In this document: in pieces, positions 1 to 12,615 of the stretch
Numbering within the stretch: the stretch's first letter is position 1
Layout: each line of letters opens with the position of its first letter
Assembly (NCBI GenBank): GCA_025766275.1
Contig: JAFKAC010000076.1
Location: forward strand, 1-64,000
DNA length: 64,000 nt
DNA from: Lactarius indigo
Taxonomy: Eukaryota; Basidiomycota; Agaricomycetes; Russulales; Russulaceae
Reading direction: 5' to 3'
The notes under the pieces: generated by a model
The model's database searches: none
Told to the model about the DNA's origin: nothing
The model's input: only the letters and a program-made list of their open reading frames with translations
Made by a program: the position numbers and the translations under genes

Positions 1-538
1 ACTGTTCACCTACCTCCGTCGAATCTGGCGTATATTGGCCTTCGGGATGTTGATCGGGGGGAGAAGGCGATCATCCGGGAACACAACATCGCCGCGTTCT
101 CCATGCACGAGGTAGATCGATATGGTATAGGGAAGGTGGTAGAAATGGCGTTGGACCGGGTAAATCCGGACAGATCGAAGCCAATCCACCTCAGTTTCGA
201 CGTCGACGCCCTGGACCCAAGTGTAGCTCCAAGTACGGGTACGCCAGTAAGAGGTGGCTTGACATTCAGAGAGGGTCATTACATCTGCGAAAGGCTGTTT
301 GAAACGGGACTCCTGGTTGCAGTCGACCTTATGGTGTGTGAATACTGCCACTGTTGGCATCAATTAGTCACTCCTTTCGTAACAGGAAGTGAACCCTTCG
401 TTGAAGGAAGAAGCGGACGCTCAACAAACTGTTGCTGTGGGATGCTCTCTTGTCCGCGCTGCGCTTGGTACGCCAAATCATTTAAACAGATTTTGGTCGC
501 TTATCCGACGTGTTTGTACAGGAGAGACGCTACTTTGA
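1..538 (+). CDS. Arginase, 3' part (5' end outside window)
   Basis: Arginase hydrolyses arginine to ornithine and urea, using a binuclear manganese site. Reading from base 1 gives LAYIGLRDVDRGEKA, then SFDVDALDPSVAPSTGTPVR with the metal-binding DVDALDP signature, then GGLTFREGHYI. My splice model is 1-333, 386-467 and 522-538. The introns are 334-385 and 468-521, both GT-AG. Exon 2 reads EVNPSLKEEADAQQTVAVG and the short last exon supplies ETLL before TGA at 536-538, matching the usual fungal arginase C-terminus. The N-terminal half lies upstream of the window. Family assignment is secure; the second intron is inferred from the conserved C-terminus, because reading through would add about 17 unrelated residues. 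Confidence 0.93.
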
Positions 539-763
539 ATGAACCGTGTCAGTCGAATTGCAGGGACCGCCCGCTGTATGAATGCTTTTGTGGCGCAGGG
601 GGGTGTGATGGCACGGAACCAATGAGCATTTGTATAAATTTAGTAGTGGAAGGCACACAATCACAATCAATCAGTGGAGTGGGTGGGAACCGTGAAGAAG
701 ATACCAGGGCACCATAAAAACCTCGTCAAGGGCGGGATCTAACCTTGTCGCTACCTTCCCAGC

Positions 764-3110
764 ATGTCTTTGTCTCGGCCAACCAGTGCGCAAGCTTCTC
801 GTGCGAATACCCCCCTTCACTTCAGAGATGTCGTACGTCATCCAATCCAGTGGATACGGCGCCACGATCACCCTGTAAACTCAGATATTGATTTTGCGAC
901 GCATCGTTGTAACAACCGTGCGTTTCGCCCGCATTTCTTCTAGGATCTCGATGTCTCGAAATCGTACAAGCACGAAGATGAGTCTGAAGCCCACCAGGTA
1001 TCTCTCATATGCTCCCTCCCGCACAATACTCGAAACGAATGCTTATTTACTGTAGTTATACCGTCAATCTGCTGGCCATAAGGTGAAGCGTATCGTCCTG
1101 CCGCAGACCGTCAATCCCGTTGGTTTTCCTGTGTTACTTGTTTTTCTGCGACCTCACTCGTGTGGTACTAGGACGAAGAGACAGTCCCTGGCATCCAACA
1201 TCCAGGTTCCACTGGCGTCATCTACTGTTCTGACCGTGCGCAAGCCAATGGGTTTAATTATGCTTCATCGCACGAATGGTCCAACCTGGGCCAGGGTGCC
1301 CCAGAGGTCGGGCCGATACCTGGAGCGCCGGACCGTCCTCTCAAGGTCGAGTACGACAACGACGCCCTTGAATATGCCCCTACAACAGGCGTGAAAAGTG
1401 TGTGCGGCTTAATGGCAGCTACGCGGACGTGAATTTAAAAATTTGTCCACAGGGCTTCGGGAGGCTGTTGCCCACCTTTATAATACAACTTACCGACAGG
1501 GGAAAACCTCTCAATATACGTACGAAAACGTTTGTATCGTTCCTGGCGGGCGAGCGGGTCTTTCCCGCGTCGCTGCTGTCATTGGCGATGTCTACTGCGT
1601 TCGTTGTTCTATTTCTGGTAATCAAACTCATGCTCACGAATCATTGTGCAGTCGTACCAGGTTCCCGACTACACCGCATACGATCAAATGTTATCCGCGT
1701 TTAGGCGTCTTGTACCTGTCCCTACCGCGTGCGCACCGATTTGACAAATGTTAGTAAGTGACCGCCTATATGTTGACACTTGACTTGGCAGTTTGGATCC
1801 GGAGGTGAGTTTTACTGCCTTCATGCGTACCACCGGGTGCCCTGACAGCACTGTTCAGGATCATTACAACTTAGATATTAAGCAAGTCAAGGCGCGTCTC
1901 AAATAAGACTCTTATGGCTATCCCTCATTCGCCCTTTGTTGTTTAATCCCCATAGAAAGACATCCATACTCAAGGCCTCGCGGTAGTTATTGCATCCAAT
2001 CCTAGAAACCCTACAGGTCAGGTTATCAAGTACGTCCAAGACATTTTTCGCGTGCGTCCCGCCAACTCGGCTACCCTAGGGGAAAGGATCTCAAAGAGCT
2101 CGTTGACATCAGCCGGGAGAGCACGACCACTGTCATCCTTGACGAGGTTCAGTCTTTCTTTTTTAACCCCAAGCATTACTCATTGTTCCAACGTAGTTTT
2201 ATTCGTGGTACATCTATCATGACGATGACAGAGACATCGGGAAGTCAATCTCGTCCGCAGAATATGTTGAGGACGTGAACCGAGACTCTGTGGTAATCGT
2301 CGATGGGCTCACAAAGGTGCTGATTTTTATTACTCGAAAACTCCTCAGCTAACTCTGACTTAGAATTGGCGACTGCCCGGCTGGCGAATCTGTTGGGTTA
2401 TTGGTCCCAAGAATCTAATAACTGCCCTGTCTCAGTCTGGTATGTTGATAACGGTTCTGGAACGTTGGCGGCAGACGGACTAGTTACTTGGTAGGCTCCT
2501 TCTTAGATGGCGGGGCTAATCATCCGTAAGTACCCACCTTTCCTTTGACTGAGGACCCACGCTCAGCCAGTTGATTTCCCCAGTTTACAATTGGCGGCCG
2601 TCCCACTTTTGGACCCACAGCATGTTCACAGCGAGAGGATCGCCCTCCAGAAGCATTTTAAAATGAAGCGTGATCATGTACTGAAGCGGTTGAAGGCCAT
2701 TGGGGTCGAGGTCACACTTCCTCCAGTGGCAACGTTTTACATTTGGCTCAACTTGGAGAACCTCCCTGACCCCATTAACAATGGTCTTACGTTCTTCGAG
2801 GAACTTCTTAAAGAGAAGACGATTGTCATCCCTGGCATCTTCTTTGACATAAATCCTGCACACCGGAGGAATCTTTTTAACTCACCGTGCCACCATTTTG
2901 TTAGGCTGTCTTTTGGTCCCCCGCTTGAGGACCTCGACAAAGGCAAGCCAAACTCGATTCCAGAGTCCGTACCACGTGGCTAATGTACCAATAGGCATTG
3001 ATGCCATCGCGCGCGTGCTGCGTAAAGCTAAGAAAGAGGGTATGCGCTCATTCGGGCACAGTTACAGGAAGAGTATCGATGGCCCTGCCAGCCTTACTTC
3101 CCATGTCTGA
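764..3110 (+). CDS. PLP-dependent aminotransferase (class I/II, fold type I)
   Basis: This is a probable amino-acid aminotransferase; the substrate is not deducible. My model has 15 exons: 764-874, 944-997, 1056-1082, 1172-1397, 1453-1598, 1652-1728, 1792-1804, 1859-1895, 1960-2029, 2080-2146, 2197-2316, 2364-2439, 2495-2525, 2584-2942 and 2995-3110, giving about 509 residues. Family landmarks are EWSNLGQGAPEVGPIPGAP, YTYENVCIVPGGRAGL, VVIASNPRNPTGQ, ILDEFYSWY and DGLTKNWRLPGWR, whose Lys should bind PLP. The start MSLSRPTSAQ is the first ATG that joins in frame. The last intron (2943-2994) is GC-AG. The exon 8/9 junction is uncertain: I used GT at 1896 and AG at 1959, but GT near 1887 with AG at 1955 also keeps frame. 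The gene looks intact. The tail-to-tail gap to the next gene (3111-3295) shows nothing. Confidence 0.88.
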
Positions 3111-3295
3111 GGAGACGCCGCGAGAGATAGTGAACGCTGCGAGGAAATGAATGTATGAACTATATCTGTAGACAAGGCGTCTGATAGTGGAATTCACGCC
3201 CTTCATATAAATGTAGGAAGAGAACAAACTAAGTTACACATGGAAAGGAGAGACATGTGCTTCCGTTGGGATGCGTTGATATGGTCACAACGGCC

Positions 3296-5812
3296 TTATC
3301 TTGAGGGATCGAACGGGGAGAATGCAGTCTTAAATGCCAACACATCAGCCTTGTCATCCTCTTCGGATTGCAGACAAGTCTTCCAGTCCGCTCTTTCATC
3401 AATTTTCAATAGCGAGGCCAACACGTTCCTGAAATGGTGACTTTAGACGTGGTTGTAAAAATGGCTCTTGCATGGGCGTACCTGCCGAACTGTACACTGA
3501 ATGGTAAGCCGCCCTGGTTTCGATATGCCAATCTCCTTCCGCTTGGCAGCTCTACCCGAAAGTAGCTCTCTCTCTCTCCGTTGTCAGATTCGTCCGCGTT
3601 GAATTCAATACCATGTAGCTTGCCGGCATCCCGGAATGCAGTCTCGACCCTGTCTTGGAGGGAGAGCGGCAAAGGTACTGCTTGGATGTGTGCATGCCCA
3701 CCCCTGCCCGAAATACGACCTGTCTCGAAGAAAACGGCTGTAGCATCGTATTTGGCATATAGTGCACGCAGCGCAGCCTGATATCTATAGAACAAGGCAT
3801 CAGGATTGTTTCGCCATAGCTATTAAAGAGTCATACCTGTCACACTCGCCGAGAACGGAGGTACGTAATTCGCTCGAAACTGTATCGAGCGTCATGCAGT
3901 GTGCGATGGGCACAATGAGCACGTGCCCTCCTCCGGGCACGTTGGGTATCTCCGCATCCTGGTATTGCCCAGGGTTCTGAGTTGGCATCAATTTGCCCTT
4001 GGGAAATGTGAGATAACACTCTTCGCCGATCGTGACAATTAGATGCTTTGTTAGGGCGGGGTTGGACAAGCAGAACCAACACTCGTCTGGTTCAACTTCA
4101 TGAGTGGGGCCGCGTCTGGAACTCATCCGGTTGTCAGGAGTTCGTCGCTCTTGTACTATGGGACAGTCCTTAATGTAGTGCAACTCGCTGCCACAAGCAC
4201 GGCAAACGTAACCCTCGTGTGGTTTGCGACCACCGGTATCACCAACGGCATGCCGGGTTGGGCAGTCGCGAACAAAATGCCCTTGCTGCCAAACATGATG
4301 TTAGTGACAACTGGGATCAGAAGGGATCTGTCTAACGTTATGGCAAGTCCTGCAGATATAGTTTTCAGGTGGTTTTGCACGCTCGGGACAGGAGTTGATG
4401 AAGTGCTGGCAGTTCTTGAGCTTTCTGGAGATGGGCAATTGACGGGACGTACATCCGTGCTATCGCATCGTTTACAACGATAGCCTGGTGGTGGCTTGTC
4501 CCGTTCCTCTCCTGGTGGTAAGATCCTTAGACTCAGGGGCGGACGCAAATCAAGGGACCGCACCTGTGTGACTACGCTTTGATCGCTGCACATTTTCCCA
4601 CCTGAACGTTTGGTCTTCTGCAGCTTCCAATGGGCGCTTATATGCACGGGGTCTCTTTGTAAACGGATTGGGCGTTGCATTTGTAGGTCGTGAAGAAGCT
4701 TCCTTTGTCTGCACCTGGGGTGCAATTGCGAACGCATAAAACCACTGTCCAGAATTCAGAGTGCAGAGCGGGCATTAACAAGGCGCTCTCACGCGCTGCT
4801 TCTTTCCCCCGACCGGCTCTCCGCCAAACGCACCAAGTCCTACAAATCTACACACTCTGTCAGTTTCGCCCGTCCACGTGAATGGCTCCCTCTCCCAAAA
4901 ACGCGGAGACTTCCCCCCACCACTACTAAAGATATATCTTGGTTTGGTTCTTTCAATTATTTCATCGATTGGCGGAGAGCCGACATCTGGTAACTCGGGC
5001 GAAGGGAGCGGTACAGACGAGAGCTCAGTGACAGCGGAGGGCCAGTCATGCGAAATGAATACATCGACCAACGGAGGAGAGCTAATCGCAGACACCGTGG
5101 ACGAGCGAAGGGGAGCTTTAGATGCAGGAGAGGAGACAGCGTTGGAAAGCAGTTTCGAGACAGTCCGTGATGTGTAATAAGGAGATGAGAAACCCTAATA
5201 TATCATAATGTGGTCCAACAGAATTAAAAATGAGTATAGACACGCACATGGGGGATTTCTGATCCAAGGTAAATCTCGGGTTTGTACGTCCCTCCGAGAC
5301 AGGCAATACGCAGGCCCTCAGCTGTTGTCATAATCTGTGACTTGGCTGATTATATATCAGCACCTGTGCAAGAAGTGAACAGGATGACATTTGGCCCACT
5401 GAGAAGGAATATGTTATCGCAGAGCTCTCCATTCGTTCTCGAGAATTGTTCGATCACTATTTCGGGCATTGGGTGTTCACCTTGCATAATGTAACAAGGT
5501 AGTGGAGCTTGAAAACACTCGGTTTACCAAGTCTCCGACTTTACGACACAACTGGAGCGCACCCTGCAATTGTCCACTCAAAAGCTTTTCGGCGTTACTT
5601 CCGTCGTTGACATCTGGTGATGGACCAAAGAAGTCGCCAACGCAAAGTGCGAGGTTGAAGGGACCGTGCTTCTCCTGTATAGCTGACATCTTGTCAAACA
5701 ATGCGGGGATTGAGCCCATTGCTGAGCCTACAACGAGTCTAATAACAATCAATAATACGCCCATACGGCCATGTCCTTCTTACATCCTGAGAGATGGGGA
5801 TGTTGAGGCCAT
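3296..5812 (-). CDS. CWF19-like protein 1 / Drn1 homologue with three zinc knuckles
   Basis: Drn1/CWF19L1 proteins bind the lariat debranching enzyme and act in intron turnover in the nucleus. The start is ATG at 5812 (MASTSPSLRILVVGSAMGSI), reached by splicing 5784 to 5738. The N-terminal part reads HGPFNLALCVGDFFG, the metallophosphoesterase-like domain of the family. The middle gives GSPPIDEIIERTKPRYIF and REPFTWTG. Three CCHC knuckles follow (CKRCDSTDHFINSC, CRTCHNQGHFVRDC, CRACGSELHYIKDC). Then come CwfJ C-terminal domain 1 (DECWFCLSNPALTKHLIV, GGGHVLIVPIAH, GGHAHIQAVP) and domain 2, ending ADWKTCLQSEEDD...FSPFDPSR and TAA at 3296-3298. The frame is rebuilt over about ten introns. The splice near 4585-4540 is the least certain. 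Apparently intact. Confidence 0.92.
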
Positions 5813-6513
5813 GGTTATGTCGGTTGACCTAAGCTTGAGTAAAAGAAAGAGGATCGGCAAATGCCGAGGCGAGACCACTGTAACACGAATATTGCTTGGA
5901 TACAGCGCTTTTCATAACACTTGCCGATTCATTTATTAGCACACAGCCGGACATCCAAACTCAAGAGCGGGGTTCATAATTCAGTAGAGTGGGAAATTCT
6001 CGAGAAATTGAGCTATCATACATAATTGGGGGTTATTGAATAGATGTCTCGGAAAAATAGGGTTATTGAATAGTTATCTGTGTTGCTAGTTCGGCATTGT
6101 GCAACTAGCGAGTCAGTGTCCCTGAGGGTCCGTCTGTCGTCCCTTTCAATCCCTTCAACGATGGTCTGCCGACTTCAATGACATGAAGGAGTTGGGTTTA
6201 TCGGTGTCCTTGCATGGGCTGCGTGACTCAGAAATCAGCGATATCACTGGGATCACTGGATCGGTCAGTATCAGTCGTTCTTGAGTCCACCCATACATTG
6301 AACGTCCTCCTTACAACCTCACGACATGTCCGTTCCTCCCTCACCACAGACCTGCCAGGACATTACCATCCGGCGTGCGAGCCCCTTCACCAGAGAAAAA
6401 ATGTGAGTTTTACTCTTTGTAGCGTTACAACATACTGACCTCGATGGCAGGCTTTCACCGCCACACCGCCACCACTGCAATACGCTGCACAACTGCAGCT
6501 GTCTGCCGACTCT
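5813..6513. other. Intergenic region upstream of the CWF19L1 homologue
   Basis: No supportable gene was found. The stretch must hold the promoter of the minus-strand gene that starts at 5812. A short direct repeat, GGGTTATTGAATAG, occurs twice about 30 bp apart near 6029 and 6059. An ATG at 6326 begins a short open stretch that could splice from GT at about 6401 to AG at about 6451 into the ORF below, but nothing supports that join beyond the splice dinucleotides. Confidence 0.5.
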
Positions 6514-7014
6514 ATGTCCTTTGACACTACCACCCCGTCAACAACCACCTCCGCTGACTGTCCTGAGTGGAGTCGGTACGCAAAGCCTCAAGTGAGACAC
6601 CGTGCAAAACGAACGGCCTACGTCAAACAAGTAAGCTACCTCAGACCTGCCGCAAACTTAACCTCCAATTCACGTCTCTTTGTGCAACTCGAGCGGACCG
6701 TGACCAAGCCCCAAACCCGTGCTCGTGCTCTCTCCAGATTAGGTCGCCATGCTGCCACCACCGACCTGCGCATCCGCAAGCTTGAACAAGAATGCCCCAA
6801 GCCGCTCTGCTGGAATGACGGACTACAGCGCCAACTACACATGCAGAACCGCAATTTGGCATGGCCTGTTGCGGCTCCCTCCACTCATCTGTCTCTGTGG
6901 ACTACCCATCGCGACCTCAAAGGGGAGCGCATGTCGCAGAATGTCGACAAATTAATTTTTTTGGTTTCCTTTGTATCCCATTCACCTACATGCGCGTCTG
7001 TATCGTTTTACTAA
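6514..7014 (+). CDS. Hypothetical protein, doubtful
   Basis: This frame is open from about 6446 to 7014; the first ATG at 6514 gives 166 residues (MSFDTTTPSTTTSADCPEWS...). I do not recognise the product. It is Ser/Thr/Pro-rich at the start and Arg/Lys-rich in the middle (RHRAKRTAYVKQ), with no signal peptide or membrane segment. GTAAG at about 6629 and a pyrimidine-rich AG at about 6737 could mark an intron that would change the C-terminus. Other frames here are also open, so this may be a chance ORF in GC-rich sequence. Confidence 0.25.
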   Translation: MSFDTTTPSTTTSADCPEWSRYAKPQVRHRAKRTAYVKQVSYLRPAANLTSNSRLFVQLERTVTKPQTRARALSRLGRHAATTDLRIRKLEQECPKPLCWNDGLQRQLHMQNRNLAWPVAAPSTHLSLWTTHRDLKGERMSQNVDKLIFLVSFVSHSPTCASVSFY

Positions 7015-8049
7015 AATGTGTGTTATAGGACCCCAGCCAGACTCCTCCAAGTGTACTCACCACACGGCGGCTAATCGCCCTCATCAAATACCACCACGTC
7101 GGGCACACACATGCAAGAGCGGGGTCACTGGTAGCCTCACCCCCACAGCTAAGTCGGTCGCCGAGATCGGACCAGGGCCGCAAAGTGGGGAGGAAAGGAG
7201 GGCCTTGCGATTGTACATTCAATATGAATTTTTCTCCCTATCCCGTCCCTGTCGGAATTGACATTGCTCGCACTAGACTGAGTCCCTACTAGACCGAATG
7301 TCGGTTTTTTTAATGGTTTCCAAAACCGACAAGTATGATAGGATATATAATTTCGTTTATTACTGTAGTTACTATGATTATTTTTTGTGGGAAAGAAATT
7401 CGGCATGATCACCGAGATGCCCATTCAACCCCCGCCTGTGTGTGTAATGTTGTAAAAATCGGCAAGTGTTATGAAAAGCGCTATAAATGTGGGACTCCAA
7501 GCTCCAAGACCCACGTGGCACCAATTTACCACTACAGTACGTCCTTTAGACGATGTGGCATAGTGCCCGTGGTGCACCCACTGCAAGGATTTTACAATAT
7601 TATACAATTTTAATGCACAAAGTTAGTGTTGGAGCTTCAACTTAGTAGTTAGTACTATTGTAGTTGCCCTTTTTGGAAACTCTTGCCAAACGGAACAAGG
7701 GTGGCTTTAATTCCGTTACCTTCCTAAGTAGGAACAAGAATTCCTGCACAATGCAGGTACAGTGTCTCTCAAGCTGACCTTTTTCACACAGCAATGCGTA
7801 ATCTCGACTACGATTGCCAAGGGACGTCCTCACGTTGGCCCTTGTTCTCTACTTGCTATTTTTATCGGATTCTCAATGTTCGTACCTAGCAAGGTACCCA
7901 AATGTGCTTCCTTCACGGCTAATGGCAGGCACAAGTAATTCAGTCCCTCGTTAAAAGCCCGTTGATCGACGTTCCTTCTCGGTACTCCTGTATCCTGGCG
8001 AATAAGCCAGACGTACTTTTTTTTTTCCTCCCATTTCTGGTAAAGCATC
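7015..8049. other. Intergenic region, no gene seen
   Basis: The stretch is AT-richer than its neighbours, with no frame that resembles a protein. A poly-T run (8018-8027) and the sequence just before 8050 probably belong to the promoter and 5' leader of the carboxylesterase gene. I see no repeats or RNA gene. Confidence 0.5.
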
Positions 8050-9945
8050 ATGGTCAATCTCGCCTATTTTCTTGTGACTATCCTCCTCCTCACCCTGGCC
8101 AGTGCCTCTCCAGTGCGGCCTCAGCCTCTCTGTACTACTAGCCGAGAGTTATCTGGCACTCGCGTTACAACACCGCTCGGTGTTGCACAAGGCACGGTGC
8201 CGGTCAATGGAGCTTCGCGGTTTGCAGTTAAATATGCGTCTGCCCAGCGGTGGAAAGACCCCGTAGTGGCTAGCACTTGGAACATCCCGTGTGTATCACC
8301 TGCTCTAGGCGAGCCAATGGTCTTTACCAAGTTTTTTGTAATATAGAAATAATTTGTCGGATCCAACAGCACTCCCGTTGGCATGCCCTCAATCTACTCT
8401 GGACCCTTCTGAATTCTCCGAGGACTGCTTATCCATGTTGCTATACGTACCAACGGCCGTGACAGTGTCGAGCAAGCTTCCCGTTTTCCTCTGGTATGTA
8501 TTCGACATTTTCAATGCCACGGTTCACTAATCGAATCGCCCAAAGGATTCATGGAGGTTCATTCATTTATGGTTCGGCAACTGCGCCCGGGTTGGATGGC
8601 ACTAACCTTGCCAAGGCGACAAGTGCTATCGTTGTTGTTGTGCAATATCGCCTCGGCGCCGTAAGTCGGTTTCACGCGTCTCTGTGTGTTTTCTTATGAC
8701 GTTTTTTGTCAGCTCGCCTTCAACTCCCCAGACGGGCGCACGAATTTCGCTGTGCGGGACATTGTCGCTTCCCTGCAATTCTTACACAAGGTGGCTACTA
8801 GCTTTGGGGGCGACGCTTCAAAAATCACCATCGCAGGTCAGAGCAGTGGCGCAAATTTGATACGAGCACTACTCGCTGCCCCGTCGGTCGCTTCGCTTTT
8901 CCAGTCGGCTATCCTCCACTCTGATCCAATGGTAAGTGAGTTATGTTATCGCCAATGGTTGTAACCGAGTCGCAACAGGATTACGGATTCCTGTCCACCA
9001 GCGTCCAGTCTAAACTTCAGGATTACTTTAACGAGCAAATAAACTGTTCTGCGACGGACACGTCGTGTGCACTCTCACTTTCTCTTGGCGCCATCCTTTC
9101 TGCATCAGATATGTTGTTCGACAATGCAGTGAACATAGACCCATCTGCAACCCGAGCTGAGCCCATGCGGCCCGTTCATGATGGCACTCTCATTACGAGT
9201 ACGTTGGATTCCACGACACCTTTCCCCAAAGTTTCCAAGGCTGTAATCCTGAGCACTGTACTGGACGAAGCCGGCCCCGCCATTTATGGCCAATTCACCG
9301 ACCCAATGAGCACATCATTCTACGAGGAAATGGTTCACGCGTCGTTCGAGGAACCCAGAGCCAGCAATCTTCTTGCATCCCCTCATTATCAAGTGCCGGT
9401 CCTTCGCGATGGGAATACCGCTGACGCCCGTGTCCAGCTAGAGAAGATGGGTTCCGATCAGGTTTGGCGGTGTTCAACATGGTCATTTGCGCGCAGTTGG
9501 ACTCAGAATGGTGGGAAGGCTTACGTTGCACAATACACTGTCGGCGCAACCTACCCCGACAACCAGGGCATTCCTTACTGCACCCGAGCCGGCGTTGTCT
9601 GCCACGAGGATGACATTCAGATTGTTGTACGTTACCCAATCCATTCGTTTAAACTCGTCTTTTCAATGAGAAATGCAGTTCGGCACAGCCGACAATCCTA
9701 GCCCCGCCCAGTCCTCTTTAACCCGTGAAGTCCAGGCTCGGTATAAGTCGTTCATCCTCACAGGTAACCCGAATCCTTCCGCAAGTTCTTCCGGGGCCAG
9801 TTTTCCTCAATGGTCCTCCGCGACGACCGGAAATTTTTCGGCACAAAACTTGGGAACCCGTGGAACGACTCCCATTGGCGCATGCAACACACAATTTTGG
9901 GGAACCGTCTCCGTGCCTTATGATTATCAGGTGTATGGAATTTAG
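8050..9945 (+). CDS. Secreted type-B carboxylesterase / lipase-like esterase
   Basis: This is an extracellular alpha/beta-hydrolase of the type-B carboxylesterase family. My exons are 8050-8288, 8347-8493, 8546-8660, 8713-8931, 8979-9626 and 9679-9945, giving 544 residues, which is usual for the family. MVNLAYFLVTILLLTLASAS is a clear signal peptide. The oxyanion-hole region is IHGGSFIYGS; the nucleophile is in GQSSGA near residue 208, a variant of the usual GESAG. The acid residue is likely the Glu in STVLDEAG and the His is in VCHEDDIQIVFGT. Conserved SEDCLSMLLYVP and NFAVRDIVASLQF support the family. All introns are GT-AG and about 48-58 bp. The substrate cannot be told from sequence. The gene appears intact. 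Confidence 0.94.
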
Positions 9946-10476
9946 ACGAACTTGAGTAACACCCGCGTTCCAGAGTATCGTCGCTTCAATGCTATTACTA
10001 CCACTACTTATAATGTCATTTCGTTGCATTGGTCACAATTGGATTGCATATTCGCAAGTCTCAGAAAAATATTATCCGGGGTTTGCGATTTCCTTTCAAC
10101 CTGTTTGAGTTTGTGTATCAGTGGTTCCTGTCCTATTTTTTAGTGGTCTTCAAATTTTAACCAGTTCTGAGGTCTGCTCAGAAAAAAAAAAACCAGTTAG
10201 GCACATAGAGGCTGCTGATCGCTACACCTCGGCAGATGATGAACAAACGTCCTTGTAATCATAATAGATAACACCTCCAAATCAACTAGATCAGCGTACT
10301 CCCACTAATAGATACTCTGGTGCCTCGTCCAAGCCCACAGAAGTCGTGTTCAGTTGCCTACTCGGACTGGATAAATGGGAAAGAGATAAGTGGAAACAGG
10401 TGATACAGTTGAACGAGCAGGAAGGCAGTAGTGTCCTGAATGATGCACGCCGACCGCCAGGCGAGTCTGGCATACT
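9946..10476. other. Convergent intergenic region
   Basis: This region lies between the stop of the esterase (+) and the stop of the NECAP gene (-). It should hold both 3' UTRs and poly(A) signals. There is an A-run at about 10180-10190. No gene or repeat is seen. Confidence 0.6.
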
Positions 10477-11401
10477 TCAGCGACTCTTTGAGACGCTAGG
10501 AGGGGGTGGAAGTAGAGGAACGGTACCGCCACCACTCGCAGAATCGATAGCGTGGGATGTGCCGGTTGCTCTCCCTGAACCCAATACGTTCAAACCGTCG
10601 TCGAGTTTGCCACCACGGCCAGGAATGGAGATACTGAATGTCTGGCCTTCTTTCAACGAATAGTCCTTCTTTGGCCCGGGGGGGATATGTGGCGATGGAG
10701 TGTCTTCGTCTACGGACGACGAGGACGGACTCGTGCGAGCCTTCCATCTCCTAGAAATATAATTTCAATAATAGCCTTGCTACACATACGCACAAGGACT
10801 GAGTACTTCGTGTAGTCCTGTAACGCCACATCTACAGGGGTTTAGGCATCCACGAGTACATATGGCTCGGATGGACTTACTGAAGTCGAAACTGTCAGAA
10901 CGCTCTGCAAAGCCCATTCCAATATAGGCCTTTCGTCCGTTGTCTTCGACCCGGATGACAAAATATCGGGAAGAATCAAGAACAGCTTCCACAGATGGAG
11001 CAGAGGGGTCATAAAGCGCCTTCGCAAATACTGGTGAAAGAAGTCTCAGCGGCCAACTCCCTTCATAATAAAGGCCCATGCGTACATTCACCTGAACTAC
11101 ACGTGAAACGATCAGGAAACCGGAAGAAGTGGACGGGTCGTACCAGTTTGCGCGTCCTCGAATAATAGAAATACAGAAGTAGACTTCTCCACGATACGCA
11201 TGCGACCTTTCCACAAAGGCTGGGAAAGATCACCCCATTCTTGAGCTCGATGGCCCTCGTTGGCCTTCAGTGGCGGGATCCTGTACACTATTGATTTATC
11301 GGTGCTGTGTCAACGGTTCAGAGGAATAGCTCAGATGTACCAGATATTTCTCGCGCTATGTAAAGAATAGACTCGATTTCGTTAGTGACAAAGTCCTCCA
11401 T
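10477..11401 (-). CDS. NECAP-family adaptin-ear-binding coat-associated protein
   Basis: NECAP proteins bind AP-2 and clathrin adaptors and assist endocytosis at the plasma membrane. My exons on the minus strand are 11401-11341, 11287-11144, 11091-11086, 11030-10881, 10831-10807 and 10750-10477, giving 219 residues. The protein starts [20 protein letters not shown], then [18 protein letters not shown] and [33 protein letters not shown] and [20 protein letters not shown]. It ends with the family's [17 protein letters not shown] and a short proline-rich tail. The 6-nt exon 3 (GTGAAT) is needed to join TG to ELFAK, which is the conserved family sequence. Complete and apparently functional. The start lies 190 bp from the divergent CSN8 gene. 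Confidence 0.92.
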
Positions 11402-11591
11402 AGCGTTTTAGCGGAAACCGAGTTCAAGTTTGAGGCTACTAGTAGTGTGTTCGGGATTGCTAGTGCCAGTGCGGGGTTCGATTCGTGACGCGTGACAGAC
11501 CACACCGTCCCGATCGGGATAAGCTTACGTTAAAGCTTTTATAAAATTGATACGGCGTACGACTTCCGTGTTTTTTTCGATCTTTGACGAC
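11402..11591. promoter_or_regulatory. Short bidirectional promoter, NECAP / CSN8
   Basis: Only 190 bp separate the start codons of NECAP (-) and CSN8 (+), so both promoters must lie here and may be shared. I cannot assign factor-binding sites. Confidence 0.5.
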
Positions 11592-12615
11592 ATGGACAAC
11601 TATCCCTCACCTCAGCAATCAGTGCCTACTAGGGAATCCCCCAAAATGGTGTCCGAACTGCCTGCGCTGGGTGGGATTGTAAGACCTGCCCTCGTAGGCC
11701 ATTGCCTTGTTTCTCAAAATATACTCAGATCGCTGCCCTCCAAGCCAAGGGTGACTATTATGGACTTATCCAAGCTGCAGAACGCGCCGATCTCCTCGTA
11801 TGTTCATGGATCTTTATCTTAGTACAGAGAACAAATTCGCCAACCAACTTCGAAGGCGGCCCACGACGATCATCCCACGCGGCTACTTGTCGCTGTGCCT
11901 CTTGTGCTCTCTTACTTGATAGTCAATGACTTGTAAGTTTCGTTTAGATCTCACTCTGTGGGCCGTTGACCGCGCATAGACCTTCAGCAAAGTTTGCGCT
12001 CCTGCGTATACCCGATGCCGTAGCTTCTGTTCCGCTTGCACAAGCGACGTTGAAATTATTCGCCTCGGTGTGGGAACGACGCTATGAAAATATATATCTT
12101 CGTGGAGAAGCACTTTCCAATCTTGCGCGGAGGGGAGAGCACTTGCAGGTAGATTTGGCAGAATTAATTGCAAGTCTAGTGGGAACATTTATCGGTAGGT
12201 GTTGCCTGCGTAATGTACTGGTACCTCACCTCCCACTACTACATGCCTGGAAGAATCATTCCGCCAGCGCACTTTTTTACTTGTGTCAAAAGCATACACA
12301 ACCATCCCACTGTCCCTTGCACAAGTATATCTCGGCCTACAGAGCGACCATCTCCTCCGCGGTACGTTGCACAGATTAGGATAGATTGTGTCACCCATAA
12401 TACCATCATATTCACAGTTACGTCATCACAAGGCTGGCATCTCGACGCACTTACCCAGATCTTAACGCCCGTTCGCATTACAAAAAGGACCGAGCCGTCT
12501 CCAGGTATCCGATCCAACCCTTTCACCAATGCCACTGCTCATAAAAATTGCAGCCTCGTCCACACTCTTAATGTTTGAGGGTGTGACAGACAACGTTGCG
12601 CGGCTGGAGACCTAG
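11592..12615 (+). CDS. COP9 signalosome subunit 8-like PCI protein
   Basis: This belongs to the CSN8/PSMD8/eIF3K family and is most like COP9 signalosome subunit 8, a scaffold of the complex that removes NEDD8 from cullins. My exons are 11592-11678, 11729-11797, 11856-11932, 11980-12194, 12254-12361, 12418-12504 and 12554-12615, giving 234 residues. Diagnostic stretches are IAALQAKGDYYGLIQAAERA, TRLLVAVPLVLSYLIVNDLP, WERRYENIYLRGEAL, TFLLVSKAYTTIPLSLAQVY and the C-terminal MFEGVTDNVARLET, which resembles the family end. The first ATG is in Kozak-like context (GACATGG). All splice sites are GT-AG and phases match. CSN8 versus a proteasome-lid relative rests on length and C-terminus, so some doubt remains. 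Confidence 0.85.
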